Source: an uncultured Clostridia bacterium (GTDB lineage Bacteria; Bacillota; Clostridia; Christensenellales; Borkfalkiaceae). From it: a stretch of 64,000 nt of DNA. The stretch covers positions 62,001 to 126,000 of the forward strand of contig CANQQY010000003.1 of the NCBI GenBank assembly GCA_947626105.1, given 5' to 3'. Positions 7,381-15,306 of this stretch are shown here, piece after piece. How positions within the stretch are numbered: position 1 is the first letter of the stretch; the number at the start of each line of letters is the position of its first letter. The position numbers and the translations under genes are program-made. Under the pieces are notes generated by a model. That model saw only the letters and a list, made by a program, of their open reading frames with translations. It had not been told where the DNA came from and did no database searches.

Positions 7381-7559
7381 GCTGCACCTCCTTCGCTCGG
7401 TGTCCCGAGGATCTTTTCCTTGCGCTTTTGAAGTTCCTCCGCGCGTTCGATGAGATCGACGTCATCCCGCTCGTTGAGCCGTGTAGCGATCGCTTTGATG
7501 ATGTCGTTCTGCTCTTCGATGATTGAGCAGAGGGCTTCGAGTAGTTCTTGGTTCATCAT
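7377..7559 (-). CDS. small phage protein, helical
   Basis: A 60-residue protein starting MMNQELLEALCSIIEEQNDI and continuing as charged helix to EGGAA. It is predicted to be almost entirely alpha-helical. It overlaps the preceding gene by an ATGA junction, with AGAAGGAGGAAGCGG as ribosome site, so the pair is translationally coupled. Small helical proteins of this type (XkdX-like by position) sit between the fibre and holin genes of many phages. Function is unknown. Confidence 0.5.
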   Translation of the reverse strand: MMNQELLEALCSIIEEQNDIIKAIATRLNERDDVDLIERAEELQKRKEKILGTPSEGGAA

Positions 7560-8179
7560 GCCGCCGCTTCCTCCTTCTGCCATCCGTATTCCCCGGGCGC
7601 CCAGACGTTCGCGTCCACGGTGGACGTCCAGTGCTCGCCGTTGTAGGTGACTTTTGCGCCCTTTTCGTAGGCGTCGTGCGCACCGAGGGGGCGACTCCAC
7701 TCCGGCCACTCTTCGGCGGGATCTCCGATCTTCTTCCAGAGTGCCGGGGTTTTCTCGGGAGCCCAGTCCGCTTGCGAGGTGTGCGCTTGGATGCAGCGGT
7801 AGAGCGATTTCCCACTCTTCCGGATCTGGCCCACGCTGTACGCCGTCCCGGGGACCCAGTTCTCGAAGGTGTCGGTGTGTTCGGCTGCCGTCACCTCGTC
7901 GAGATCTCCGCGTTCGGCCATTGCGACGAACATGATGCTCGAGACGTCGCGCTGCTCGCGGACGATGTCGCCGATGTTGAACTTGACGAGAAGCACGACG
8001 GGCGCGTCCTGAATTTCGTCATGTCCGAAGAGGTTGTAGGGCTTCCCCTTGAAGGCGATCCCGACCGCCTCGCTTTCGTCTGCGGTCACGAACACGCCTG
8101 TCGTCGCGTCGCGTTTGATGAAGCGCGGGGTGTCGGTGATGCCGATCTCCGTGCCGTCCGTTTTTACAAGTCTAAACAT
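7556..8179 (-). CDS. phage protein with two CBM5/12-like carbohydrate-binding modules
   Basis: A 207-residue protein. The first 100 residues are unrecognised. After that come two modules of the chitin-binding type 3 (CBM5/12) pattern: WVPGTAYSVGQIRKSGKSLY ending in ALWKKI (about 107-151), and AHDAYEKGAKVTYNGEHW ending in EYGWQ (about 165-203). Each has the aromatic residues that stack on sugars. It may be a tail-tip accessory or bind host wall polysaccharide. It lies after the DGR genes and before the holin. Confidence 0.65.
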   Translation of the reverse strand: MFRLVKTDGTEIGITDTPRFIKRDATTGVFVTADESEAVGIAFKGKPYNLFGHDEIQDAPVVLLVKFNIGDIVREQRDVSSIMFVAMAERGDLDEVTAAEHTDTFENWVPGTAYSVGQIRKSGKSLYRCIQAHTSQADWAPEKTPALWKKIGDPAEEWPEWSRPLGAHDAYEKGAKVTYNGEHWTSTVDANVWAPGEYGWQKEEAAA

Positions 8180-8603
8180 TTTCTCCTCCTTTTGCGCCGA
8201 TCAGCCCCGCGAACTCGCGGAGCTCGGCGATGTCTGCATTGAAAAAGTCGTCGCTCCAGCACCAGAAGTCAGCGTGCTCCCGCATCCTGAAGTGTCGGAA
8301 TTTCGGCTCATTTTGCAAAACGATCCCCCAGAGCCGCTTCCGCTCGGCGAGTTGCTTCTCGGTTGCCCGGGGTTTCCGTCGGAGCGTCTGCTGGATCGCC
8401 TGCGTCAGTTTGCCGCGCTCGATGCCGTTCCCGTCGTCGTCGCGGGCGAGGTATTGATGCGCGAGTTCGCTGCCGCGGAGCATGATCGCCTTGCCGTTGA
8501 GCAGGATGGTCTCGCCGTTGCTTTCACAGACGGTCCCGAAGGGAAGGTTCAAAGGGCCGCTCAGTCCTGTGGCTCTGAGTCGCCTATGTACGATATAACG
8601 CAT
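8172..8603 (-). CDS. conserved phage protein encoded after the DGR reverse transcriptase
   Basis: A 143-residue protein beginning MRYIVHRRLRATGLSGPLNL, with NGKAIMLRGSELAHQYLARD and a C-terminal WCWSDDFFNADIAELREF. I recognise this type from other Clostridia phages near tail-fibre genes, but know no function. Its start lies 43 bases inside the reverse transcriptase gene, with GGAGGAACCAGATCC upstream of the ATG at 8603. The tight overlap suggests it is made together with the DGR proteins. Confidence 0.6.
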   Translation of the reverse strand: MRYIVHRRLRATGLSGPLNLPFGTVCESNGETILLNGKAIMLRGSELAHQYLARDDDGNGIERGKLTQAIQQTLRRKPRATEKQLAERKRLWGIVLQNEPKFRHFRMREHADFWCWSDDFFNADIAELREFAGLIGAKGGENV

Positions 8604-9763
8604 GGATCTGGTTCCTCCTGTTTTCTGACTTTTTTGTGGTATAGGTTGACGCCGAAGAGGTCGCGGAAGCATTTCCGGAGACGCAGGACGCGACCGTTGT
8701 CGTCGAACGATCTGAAGTAGGCAAGCGTCGAGCCCGCCGACTGTTCGATCGCTTCCATCGTCATCTCGCCGCGGGCGAGCATTTCGGCGAAGGCTCTGAA
8801 CTTTCTCCGCGCCCGCTTCATGCTCTCGCGGCATCCGTTGACGGTGATGTGCCCGGTCTCGCTGATCGTGTACTTCGCCTTGCAGAACTTGAAGGGCTTT
8901 GTGAGCGGCTGGACGTGCGTCTTGGCGCGGCCCAGATGGAGCCCCATCTCGGTCGACTGCTCGATCATTGCGTCGAGGATCTGCTCGGGATCCCGATCCG
9001 GCGGGACGAGGATGTTGTAGTCGTCCATGTAGTGCCCGGCTCCCTTCATGCGGAGTTGGGCCTTGATGCGGTTGTCAATAGGTGACGGCAGCGCGACCAT
9101 CTCGATCTGGCTCGGCTCGACTCCGAGAGGAACGCCGAAGTCCCCGGGGATGCGGTTGATGATCTTGTTTCCGATCTCCCGAAGAGCGTCGTCCCTGATG
9201 AGGCGGTCGTGCCTCTGCATGATGGTCGCGCGAGGTGCCGTCGGGAAGAACTTCGTGTAGTCCGCCAAAATGATGAAGCCGTCCCTGCCGTATTTCCGGA
9301 AGTGGGCGACGAGATCCTTGACGAGTTGCGCCTGCGCGAACTTCAGCCCTCTCCCGGGCAGGCTCGCGCCGTTGTTGTAGATCATGTCGGGCAGATAGAG
9401 CGGAAGGAGGACGCGCTGCGTGTAGACTTTGTGGATCTGCCTGTCCTGTATGCGCGGCGCCTCGATCCTTCGGTCTTTTCCGCGCTCATTGACGGGGAAG
9501 ATGACGTACTTCCCGGGGTTCCATGTTCCGTCGAGCAGTTTGCGCCGCCTGACTGCCGTCCCGGAAAAGAGATGCATCTCGAAGGTTTGCGTCGAGTGCT
9601 TCCATCTGACTCCGTTGCAGCACTTCCGCCCGATGAAAAACATGGCGGAATAGGTGAACACGCCTTCGACGCCTCCGAGGGCGTCGCATCGCTCCTGCTT
9701 TCGCCGCTCTCTGGCGGCCTTCCTCCGCTTGTAGCGGGCGTCACGTCGTTCTTTGCTTGTCAT
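8561..9763 (-). CDS. DGR reverse transcriptase
   Basis: A 400-residue reverse transcriptase that would copy the template-repeat RNA with adenine-specific errors. A basic N-terminus (1-25) is followed by the RT domain: catalytic Asp in ILADYTKFF (about 165-173), the DGR-type motif 4 VPLGVEPSQ (211-219, with the LGxxxSQ form), the catalytic YMDD box (245-248), and GLHLGRAKTHVQPLTKPFKF as motif 6/thumb. There is no maturase or endonuclease domain. The ATG at 9763 follows GCGGAGGACTATTCA. TR and Avd lie just upstream and the target fibre before them, the standard DGR order. Confidence 0.92.
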   Translation of the reverse strand: MTSKERRDARYKRRKAARERRKQERCDALGGVEGVFTYSAMFFIGRKCCNGVRWKHSTQTFEMHLFSGTAVRRRKLLDGTWNPGKYVIFPVNERGKDRRIEAPRIQDRQIHKVYTQRVLLPLYLPDMIYNNGASLPGRGLKFAQAQLVKDLVAHFRKYGRDGFIILADYTKFFPTAPRATIMQRHDRLIRDDALREIGNKIINRIPGDFGVPLGVEPSQIEMVALPSPIDNRIKAQLRMKGAGHYMDDYNILVPPDRDPEQILDAMIEQSTEMGLHLGRAKTHVQPLTKPFKFCKAKYTISETGHITVNGCRESMKRARRKFRAFAEMLARGEMTMEAIEQSAGSTLAYFRSFDDNGRVLRLRKCFRDLFGVNLYHKKVRKQEEPDPCVISYIGDSEPQD

Positions 9764-10139
9764 TGAATAGTCCTCCGCGCGATTGTGGTGTAGGGTGCGT
9801 CTAAATCGCTTTGACCGATGCGCATGAAACGGGATTGAGCACGAGATCCTCCCGCCATGCAAGTAGCGTCCGCGCATGGTCCGCGGTGAACACTTTTGGG
9901 ATGAACTCCCGGGAAACGTCTCTCCTTTTGCATAGGTCCACCGGCACCGAAGCGGCACCGATCTCCGACCTGTTAAAAATTGCAAAATCGGGGCGAGCGC
10001 ATACGAATTGTTGGCGTTGTCGTTGTTCGGGTCCCCGTTGTTGACATTGCAGAAGTTGTTCGAGTTGTCCGCATTGACGGACCGCTCCCACCAGTTGCAC
10101 GAAGAGCGGAGACAAAATTTCAGAGACGCACCCACGGCA
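9764..10139 (-). ncRNA. DGR template RNA region (TR plus flanks)
   Basis: The 376 bases between the Avd-like gene and the reverse transcriptase hold the template repeat (9990-10107) and a 226-base spacer before the RT gene. DGRs need TR with flanking RNA as template and priming substrate, so this spacer is probably structured RNA and not coding. No promoter is seen inside it, so it is likely cut from, or copied on, the late-operon transcript. Confidence 0.75.
9990..10107 (-). repeat. DGR template repeat (TR), 118 bp
   Basis: Matches the VR at 10711-10828 with no gaps and 15 differences, all at adenines of the minus-strand TR. Read in the target frame it encodes 13 Asn codons (AAC/AAT), the classic design for mutable positions. 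It contains 31 adenines. Beyond the GCTCGCCCCG end the sequences differ (ATTTTGCAA in TR, CAGCTTTGC in VR), which corresponds to the IMH*/IMH distinction. Confidence 0.95.
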
Positions 10140-10631
10140 TCATTGCCGATTTTTCTTTTTTGCGGCGAGGCGGATCGCGGTGAGTTTTTTCAGGGCTCCC
10201 GTGAGCAGGGCGTTCTCCGCGTCGATCTTTTCGCCGAGCGACTGCGCCATGCTGTCGAGTTTCCGCCGCGCTTCCGATGGCGGCAGCGACTTCCCTTCGG
10301 AGTTTGAAAAGCAGCCCTGCGGGTTGTTGTTCAAAACGCGGTAGAGCCGCCCCATCTCGACGTCCAGTGCCATGAGTGCGCCGCGGGCTTCGAGAAGGTG
10401 CTCCTCACGCAGATCGAGACGGACGTTGTCGTCCTCCGTGGGGTAGATGCTGTTCGCCTTTTCGGTGTGTTCGAGTATTTGATGCGCGAGCTTCGAGATC
10501 GGCTCGCGGTATAGGCGCCCCGCTCTGGCGGAGAGCCGCATGAGGAAGTCGTCGACTTCCTCGACGATATTGTTCGCCGTGTTGATGAACTCCACGGAAC
10601 TTTCGGACCTTTTGCTTGCGAGGACGGACAT
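10140..10631 (-). CDS. Avd-like DGR accessory protein (four-helix bundle)
   Basis: A 163-residue, nearly all-helical protein starting MSVLASKRSESSVEFINTAN. It has long amphipathic helices and a basic end (RLAAKKKNRQ). Its place between target and TR, its length and its helical character fit Avd, which forms a basic pentamer that binds the RT and template RNA and is essential for mutagenic homing. The motif ESxxEFIxTA resembles the four-helix-bundle family containing Avd. The ATG at 10631 follows GGAAGGAGAAAGTC. Assignment is by context and fold type. Confidence 0.7.
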   Translation of the reverse strand: MSVLASKRSESSVEFINTANNIVEEVDDFLMRLSARAGRLYREPISKLAHQILEHTEKANSIYPTEDDNVRLDLREEHLLEARGALMALDVEMGRLYRVLNNNPQGCFSNSEGKSLPPSEARRKLDSMAQSLGEKIDAENALLTGALKKLTAIRLAAKKKNRQ

Positions 10632-10656
10632 GACTTTCTCCTTCCCACTCAGTTCT

Positions 10657-10678
10657 CCCGCCCGCTTTCGCAGGCGGG
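10657..10678 (-). promoter_or_regulatory. DGR target-site hairpin/cruciform with GAAA loop
   Basis: On the minus strand CCCGCCTGC-GAAA-GCGGGCGGG forms a 9-bp stem (one G-T pair), 16 bases after the fibre stop and 32 bases past the VR end. In the Bordetella phage DGR a similar short-stem GAAA-loop hairpin downstream of VR is required for target recognition, so this is probably its counterpart. It has no T tract and is not a typical terminator. Confidence 0.75.
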
Positions 10679-10694
10679 ATGAAAAGAGCAGAGA

Positions 10695-13100
10695 TTAGAC
10701 GCAAAGCTGCGGGGCGAGCGCATACGAATCGTTGGCGCCGTCGCCGCCCGGGCCCCCGCGGTGGACATCGCAGAAGTCGTTCGAGTAGTCCGCATTGACG
10801 GACCGCTCCCACCAGTCGCACGAAGAGCTATGATCGTTGTGCTGGCATTTGTCCGTGGGGTTGCCGTTCGCGTAGTATTCCAGCTGCGCCTGATAGTTCT
10901 CTTCCGCCGCGTTCGAGTAGGTGATGGAGCCGAAGATCTCGAACTCCGAGAGGAGGGGAAGGTAGTCCACGGAGCGCGTCACGTTCTCCGGTCTGTTTGT
11001 CCCGTCGCCGACGTTGTCGGTCCAGATGGTCATCGGCTTCATCACGGCGCGGAGATCTTCCTCGAGCGCCGCCATGAGCGTCCCGGGGACGGGAGAGGTC
11101 GCGGGATTTCCGTTCGGATCCTTGCCTTTGACGTTTGTCGAGCCGAGGATGTCGTAGCGGAGATCGCAGGCGGCCCATCCGCCCGTGTTGATCGCGCCGT
11201 TGTGGTTCATGTTGAACCACTTTTCGCCGCTTTCGTCGTAGTCGTAGAGGTGATCATCGCAGAGGGCGACATCCGTCTCATCGTCGACCGCCTTGAAGCA
11301 TCCGAAGCGGATGCCCTTGCCTTCGCGGCTGGAGTTGTGATTGAACGCCGTGATGAAGAGGTAGAAGTCCTCGTTGAGGTCGAGCGTTCCCACCAGCCCC
11401 TCGACGTGCGTCTGCTTCATGGCTCCGATCTGCCAGAGCGATTTTGCGATGTCCGCCGCCGAAGCCGCGGAGATCCTCGCCCACGACTCCGCGTTGATGT
11501 CGGAGTTGTAGACGTCGGAATTGACGGAGAGTTGGCAGGTCGCCTGCGTGTAGTTCGCGCTCTCTCCGACTGTGATCGTGAGCGTTGTCTGCCCTGCCGC
11601 GAGTGCTTTCACGGTGACGGTCTTGCCGCTCACGGATCCGGATGCGATGGAGTTCGACGAGACGGTGATGGCGCCGGAGGCGTTGTTTGTCTTCACGGTT
11701 GCCGTCGCGGTATTGCCGACCGCCCCGGAGATCTTCACGCTCGAGGGCGAGACGGATGCTGTGCCGGTCGCCTTTTTGATGGTGTAGGTCACGGCGAGGG
11801 TGCCGAAGTAGGTGCCCGCGCCCGTGATGGCGAGCGTGTGCTCTCCCGCGTTGACCGCCGTGTTGTTTGAGACGAAATAGTCGGTGCCATCCTTGAGAAC
11901 CTTCCCGCCCAGCGTGACCGAGGTGACGGTCTGCGTGAGCGTGGATCCGTTGTAGGTCGGAGCCGCCCCCAGCGCGACCTCCGCGTCCGTGATGGGCGTC
12001 CCGAGGGTGTCGAGCCGCTTCTTCCCTGCGGGGGAGAGCAGCCCGGGCTTCTCGTCCGTCGCTTCATCGTCCGGTAGCGTCACCTTCTTCGTCGTCGTCT
12101 CGGTGATGTGCCCGTTCTCGTCGTAGGTGACGACGGGGATCTCCATCGTGCCGCCGAAGGTGGTCTTGCCTTCCGAAGCGGTCGAACTTCCCGGCGTGAC
12201 TTTGTTTTTGTGTCCGATGGTCGTGCCGTCTTTCTCGAGGCCGCTCCCGGGCGTGTCGAACTTCTTTGCGAGGGCATCGTTCACTTCCTTTGTCGAGGCG
12301 AGTCCGTCGACGAGATCCGCGACGGGGATCTTCACCGTCTCGCCGCTTTGCAACGTCAGGACGATCTCCTTCGTCGCTTCTGCGTAGGATCCGCTGACGA
12401 CGACCGACTCGAGAGGAAGGTCAAAGTCCTTCGAGTCGAGTTTTTCGCCCTCCGCGTTCTGGAGTTCGATCGTGACGACGAAGGTCTTGGGATCCATCGA
12501 GATGGACAGTTTGTTTCCTGCCTTTTTGCGGATGGCGGGGTGCGCCTCCGCATCCTCGTTGTGCGTCTCGATGGCTTTCGTCGTCGCCGTTCTGATGGGC
12601 TCGTGCGCTTCGGGATCCTCGTCGTGTGTTCTGACGGTCTCCTCGAGCACCTCCCGTGTGATGAGCGCCTCGGGATCCACGTTGACCTCGAGATCCCCGG
12701 TGTTCGAGACTTCGAGCGTCGCAAAGAAGGTGAACACATAGTCGGGCATCTCTTCGTGCGTCGGTGCGCTGACGCCGGTCTCGTCCTGATAGATGGCGAG
12801 AAGCGTCTCCGCCTCCTCGTTGTACTTCGCCCAGACGCCGATCTGGTTGATCGTGTAGGGCTTTTCGATGCCTTCGCTCGTGATCTGAAGTTGGAGCCGG
12901 ACGCTCCCTTCCTCGGTGTTTTCCTTCTTGACGATGCTCATGTCCTGCTTTTTGTTTGCGAGCGTCGTCTGCGCCATGAGCATGAGAGCGGGGACCGTTC
13001 CCTCGCCCGTCGCCGCTTTGGTGATCGTGAGCGTTCCGCCCGTCATCCACCTTGCGAGAAGGGCGCGGCCTGCGTTTGTGATGATTGCATCATTCCACAT
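10695..13100 (-). CDS. tail fibre, DUF6273/C-type-lectin receptor-binding protein, DGR target
   Basis: An 801-residue tail fibre. Residues 1-150 resemble a tail-collar fibre N-terminus (MWNDAIITNAGRALLARWM). Residues 150-445 are fibre shaft, 447-526 a BIG2-type Ig domain (SVKISGAVGNTATATV), and 538-801 a DUF6273/C-type-lectin domain (GGWAACDLRYDILGS, AVMKPMTIWTDN, YLPLLSEFEIFG). The variable repeat covers residues 758-797, from SSSCDWWERS to SYALAP, four residues before the end. It should set receptor specificity, which the DGR can alter. It follows gene I in the baseplate cluster, as expected of a fibre. Confidence 0.92.
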   Translation of the reverse strand: MWNDAIITNAGRALLARWMTGGTLTITKAATGEGTVPALMLMAQTTLANKKQDMSIVKKENTEEGSVRLQLQITSEGIEKPYTINQIGVWAKYNEEAETLLAIYQDETGVSAPTHEEMPDYVFTFFATLEVSNTGDLEVNVDPEALITREVLEETVRTHDEDPEAHEPIRTATTKAIETHNEDAEAHPAIRKKAGNKLSISMDPKTFVVTIELQNAEGEKLDSKDFDLPLESVVVSGSYAEATKEIVLTLQSGETVKIPVADLVDGLASTKEVNDALAKKFDTPGSGLEKDGTTIGHKNKVTPGSSTASEGKTTFGGTMEIPVVTYDENGHITETTTKKVTLPDDEATDEKPGLLSPAGKKRLDTLGTPITDAEVALGAAPTYNGSTLTQTVTSVTLGGKVLKDGTDYFVSNNTAVNAGEHTLAITGAGTYFGTLAVTYTIKKATGTASVSPSSVKISGAVGNTATATVKTNNASGAITVSSNSIASGSVSGKTVTVKALAAGQTTLTITVGESANYTQATCQLSVNSDVYNSDINAESWARISAASAADIAKSLWQIGAMKQTHVEGLVGTLDLNEDFYLFITAFNHNSSREGKGIRFGCFKAVDDETDVALCDDHLYDYDESGEKWFNMNHNGAINTGGWAACDLRYDILGSTNVKGKDPNGNPATSPVPGTLMAALEEDLRAVMKPMTIWTDNVGDGTNRPENVTRSVDYLPLLSEFEIFGSITYSNAAEENYQAQLEYYANGNPTDKCQHNDHSSSCDWWERSVNADYSNDFCDVHRGGPGGDGANDSYALAPQLCV
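10711..10828 (-). repeat. DGR variable repeat (VR), 118 bp
   Basis: The 3' end of the fibre gene. Compared with TR, the 15 changes on the coding strand are 12 A-to-G, 2 A-to-C and 1 A-to-T, and none lies at a C, G or T of the template. 15 of 31 template adenines are changed. Most change the amino acid, for example Asn to Asp, Tyr, His, Arg or Gly. This shows that retrohoming has occurred at least once. Confidence 0.95.
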
Positions 13101-13116
13101 GGTTTTGATTGCCTCC

Positions 13117-13683
13117 TTAGAGATTGAGAGCCGTGCCGCCCATCTTCAGATGGATGGCGTGGGGCTTTGTCAGAGTCCACGTCGTAGTCGTTCCTTCGTG
13201 CGCGAACTCTATGCTGTCGAGCACCGCCCGGGCGGGCTTCGTGACCGCGATCAGTTCGCGGAAGCGCTCGACGATGTCTTGCGATTGCAGCGGATAGTCC
13301 GTCGTAACGCGGAAGTGGAAGGGCTTGCCGCCGTACTTGTACCACTCCTGCGCCGTGCCGCCGTTGAACACGTCCGCCATGACTTGCTCGACCGCCCACT
13401 TTGTGCCGCGGCGGCTGTGGACGAGATCCGAGTTTTTAATGATTGCCCTTTTCCTGTCGATCGGGAGTTCTGCGCTGTACCAGTCGATGTCGAGCTCGTA
13501 GGCGAGTTCGTCGAGTTGCGCGTCGTCGAGTTGGTCGATTTGATCCCAGACTCGCGCCGTGACGGCTTTCTGGCCCGCGGCGCGGATCAGTTCGTTGATG
13601 CCGCTCGCCAGCCCTTTGACCGCCGGATCTTCGCGCATGAACTCCGGGAGGAGCCGCAGGATGTCCGCGTCGTTCAGTTTCAT
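13117..13683 (-). CDS. phage tail protein I (P2 gpI-like)
   Basis: A 188-residue baseplate-periphery protein of the P2 gpI family, which links baseplate and fibre. Family-like features are the N-terminal LLPEFMREDPAVKGLA, the SxRGTKWAVEQVMADVFNG segment and a C-terminal beta-rich part. The ATG at 13683 overlaps the J gene stop (ATGA), a coupled pair as in P2 J-I. The fibre gene follows after 16 bases. Confidence 0.85.
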   Translation of the reverse strand: MKLNDADILRLLPEFMREDPAVKGLASGINELIRAAGQKAVTARVWDQIDQLDDAQLDELAYELDIDWYSAELPIDRKRAIIKNSDLVHSRRGTKWAVEQVMADVFNGGTAQEWYKYGGKPFHFRVTTDYPLQSQDIVERFRELIAVTKPARAVLDSIEFAHEGTTTTWTLTKPHAIHLKMGGTALNL

Positions 13684-15020
13684 CTCGGCGTCACCTCGTG
13701 CTTGATCGTTTTCGTCCCGCTGAAGCGGGCGATCGACGTGTCGCTGATCTCGCGGAAGGTCGGCTTTGTGATCTCGACGCGAGTCGCCGCGACTGCTCCT
13801 TCTTCGCTCGGGGCGAGGATGAGGGCGCGGAGTTTGTCGGGGTTGATGCTTCGACCGAGTTCGGCACATTGCCAGTCGTTGAACTTGTCGATCGCGCCGC
13901 CTGCGCTCTCGACCGTCTGGATGCATCCGCTTTCGTCTGCCGCCGTCGTGTAGTACGTCAGCTCGATGTCGTAGGTCTCAACCGTGGGGGCTTCCACCTT
14001 CACCATGTCCGTCAGAGGGCGAACTTCGTCCGCATTGCAGGCGTCGTAAACCTTCTGGAGGATCGTCTCGTCCGGGATCTGGCCGCCGTCGCAGATGGGG
14101 ATGATCTTGACGACGCCCTCGTTTGCCGTTTCGATGGAGATCTTGATCTTCGACGCGTCCTTCAGGGCGCCCCCGGGCGTGATCGTGATGGTCAGAAGTT
14201 CGTCCTCGAAGGTTGCCGTGTAGTCCGTCTCTTTTGCCGCCTCCGCGCCGTCCGCCTTGTAGACGACCAGCGTGTCGGGCTGGAGTTGACTGCCGCCCTT
14301 ATAGGCCTTCTGCGCCGTCACGTCGAGTTCCCGGGTGATGGCTTCCGTCTCCGATTTGACGACGACGTCGGCGATCGACGAGTCGGCGCTCATCGCCCAG
14401 TATTTGTACGAGTTGATCGGGCCCGCAGTTGAGAGCATGGAGGGGGCCGCTTTGATGCGCTCGCGGAAGCTGTCGTCGCTTTCGACATCATCGCCCCCGG
14501 TCGTGATGGTTGTGTTTGTTACCTCGTCGACGTAGAGAACGGGATCGACGATGGTCGTGATCGTTCCCGGCTCGAAGCCGTTGAACTCCGTGCCGCCGCC
14601 GACGCTTCTCGCCTCGACTTCGACGCTCGTCTCTCCTGCGGTGATGACCGCCGCCCCGACCGTTGCGAAATAGTGGGTGCTGTCGTTCGTGACGCGCGTC
14701 CCCTGCGGGATGATGACGTTCTCCTCGAGCGGCGCCTCGATGGAGAAGCGGAGCGTCGTGCTCGCCGGCGACTCGCCGATGCGCTGCACTCCTGCGCGTT
14801 CTCCGAGCGCGTCGAGGACGCCGCCGCGGGCGTAGCGGAGCATCTTCTGCTTCGCCGCGTCGTTCATGCTGTTGAAGAGGGAGACGACGAGAGCGACGAG
14901 CGCCTCGCCGAAGATCCTGCGCTCGTCCCCGGGGTATAGCGGTTCACCGACCGATGACTCGAGCGACGTGATGATCTCGGCGTAGATCGCGCTCGCGTCG
15001 GTCGTGATAAACTCGTTCAT
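13680..15020 (-). CDS. baseplate J-like protein
   Basis: A 446-residue P2 gpJ/PF04865 baseplate wedge protein. Recognisable parts are RYARGGVLDALGERAGVQR, VIIPQGTRVTNDSTHYFAT, GTEFNGFEPGTI and the signature GGDDVESDDSFRERIK. A beta-rich stretch around residues 240-310 (KAYKGGSQLQPDTLVVY onward) looks like an inserted domain that interrupts the usual J fold. It makes the protein longer than many homologues. It overlaps gene 25 and gene I by 4 bases each. Confidence 0.9.
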   Translation of the reverse strand: MNEFITTDASAIYAEIITSLESSVGEPLYPGDERRIFGEALVALVVSLFNSMNDAAKQKMLRYARGGVLDALGERAGVQRIGESPASTTLRFSIEAPLEENVIIPQGTRVTNDSTHYFATVGAAVITAGETSVEVEARSVGGGTEFNGFEPGTITTIVDPVLYVDEVTNTTITTGGDDVESDDSFRERIKAAPSMLSTAGPINSYKYWAMSADSSIADVVVKSETEAITRELDVTAQKAYKGGSQLQPDTLVVYKADGAEAAKETDYTATFEDELLTITITPGGALKDASKIKISIETANEGVVKIIPICDGGQIPDETILQKVYDACNADEVRPLTDMVKVEAPTVETYDIELTYYTTAADESGCIQTVESAGGAIDKFNDWQCAELGRSINPDKLRALILAPSEEGAVAATRVEITKPTFREISDTSIARFSGTKTIKHEVTPR

Positions 15021-15295
15021 GCTTCTTCACCTCCTGTGATTTTTGCGATGATTGTGAAGCGGCCGTTCCGAGCGTCGTCCGGGTTCATGGAGATGTCCCC
15101 GACTTCGCTGCGGGGCTCGTATTGTGAGAGCATCCGCTTCGCATCCTCCGCGATTTCCGTTGCGGCCTGCGGTGCCGGTGCGTCGACCTGAGAAAAATCG
15201 ACGCCCTTGATCCTGTCGAAGGGCACCTCGCCGCGTTGAATTTTTAGCAGATTGCTGACGCAAACTGCCGTTTGACCGTTGCCTTTGCTTCGCAT
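15017..15295 (-). CDS. gp25/gpW-like baseplate wedge protein
   Basis: A 92-residue protein preceding J, where P2 gpW and T4 gp25 homologues stand. It reads VPFDRIKGVDFSQVDAP and ends in GRFTIIAKITGG; the strand pattern and the RSEVGDISM segment fit the family. The ATG at 15295 follows GAAGGAGGCAAAA. Identification rests mainly on size and position. Confidence 0.65.
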   Translation of the reverse strand: MRSKGNGQTAVCVSNLLKIQRGEVPFDRIKGVDFSQVDAPAPQAATEIAEDAKRMLSQYEPRSEVGDISMNPDDARNGRFTIIAKITGGEEA

Positions 15296-15306
15296 TTTTG
15301 CCTCCT

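Noticed and set aside
8561-10135. A continuous frame from GTG 10135 through TR into the reverse transcriptase, as if TR coded the N-terminus of the RT
   Set aside because: No ribosome site at 10135, a clear one at 9763, and the extra 124 residues are TR plus Arg-rich nonsense with no family similarity. TR stays open because it copies the fibre frame.
10657-10678. Hairpin after the fibre gene as an ordinary terminator
   Set aside because: No U tract follows on the minus strand and the DGR genes downstream need read-through; the GAAA loop and position fit a DGR target element better.
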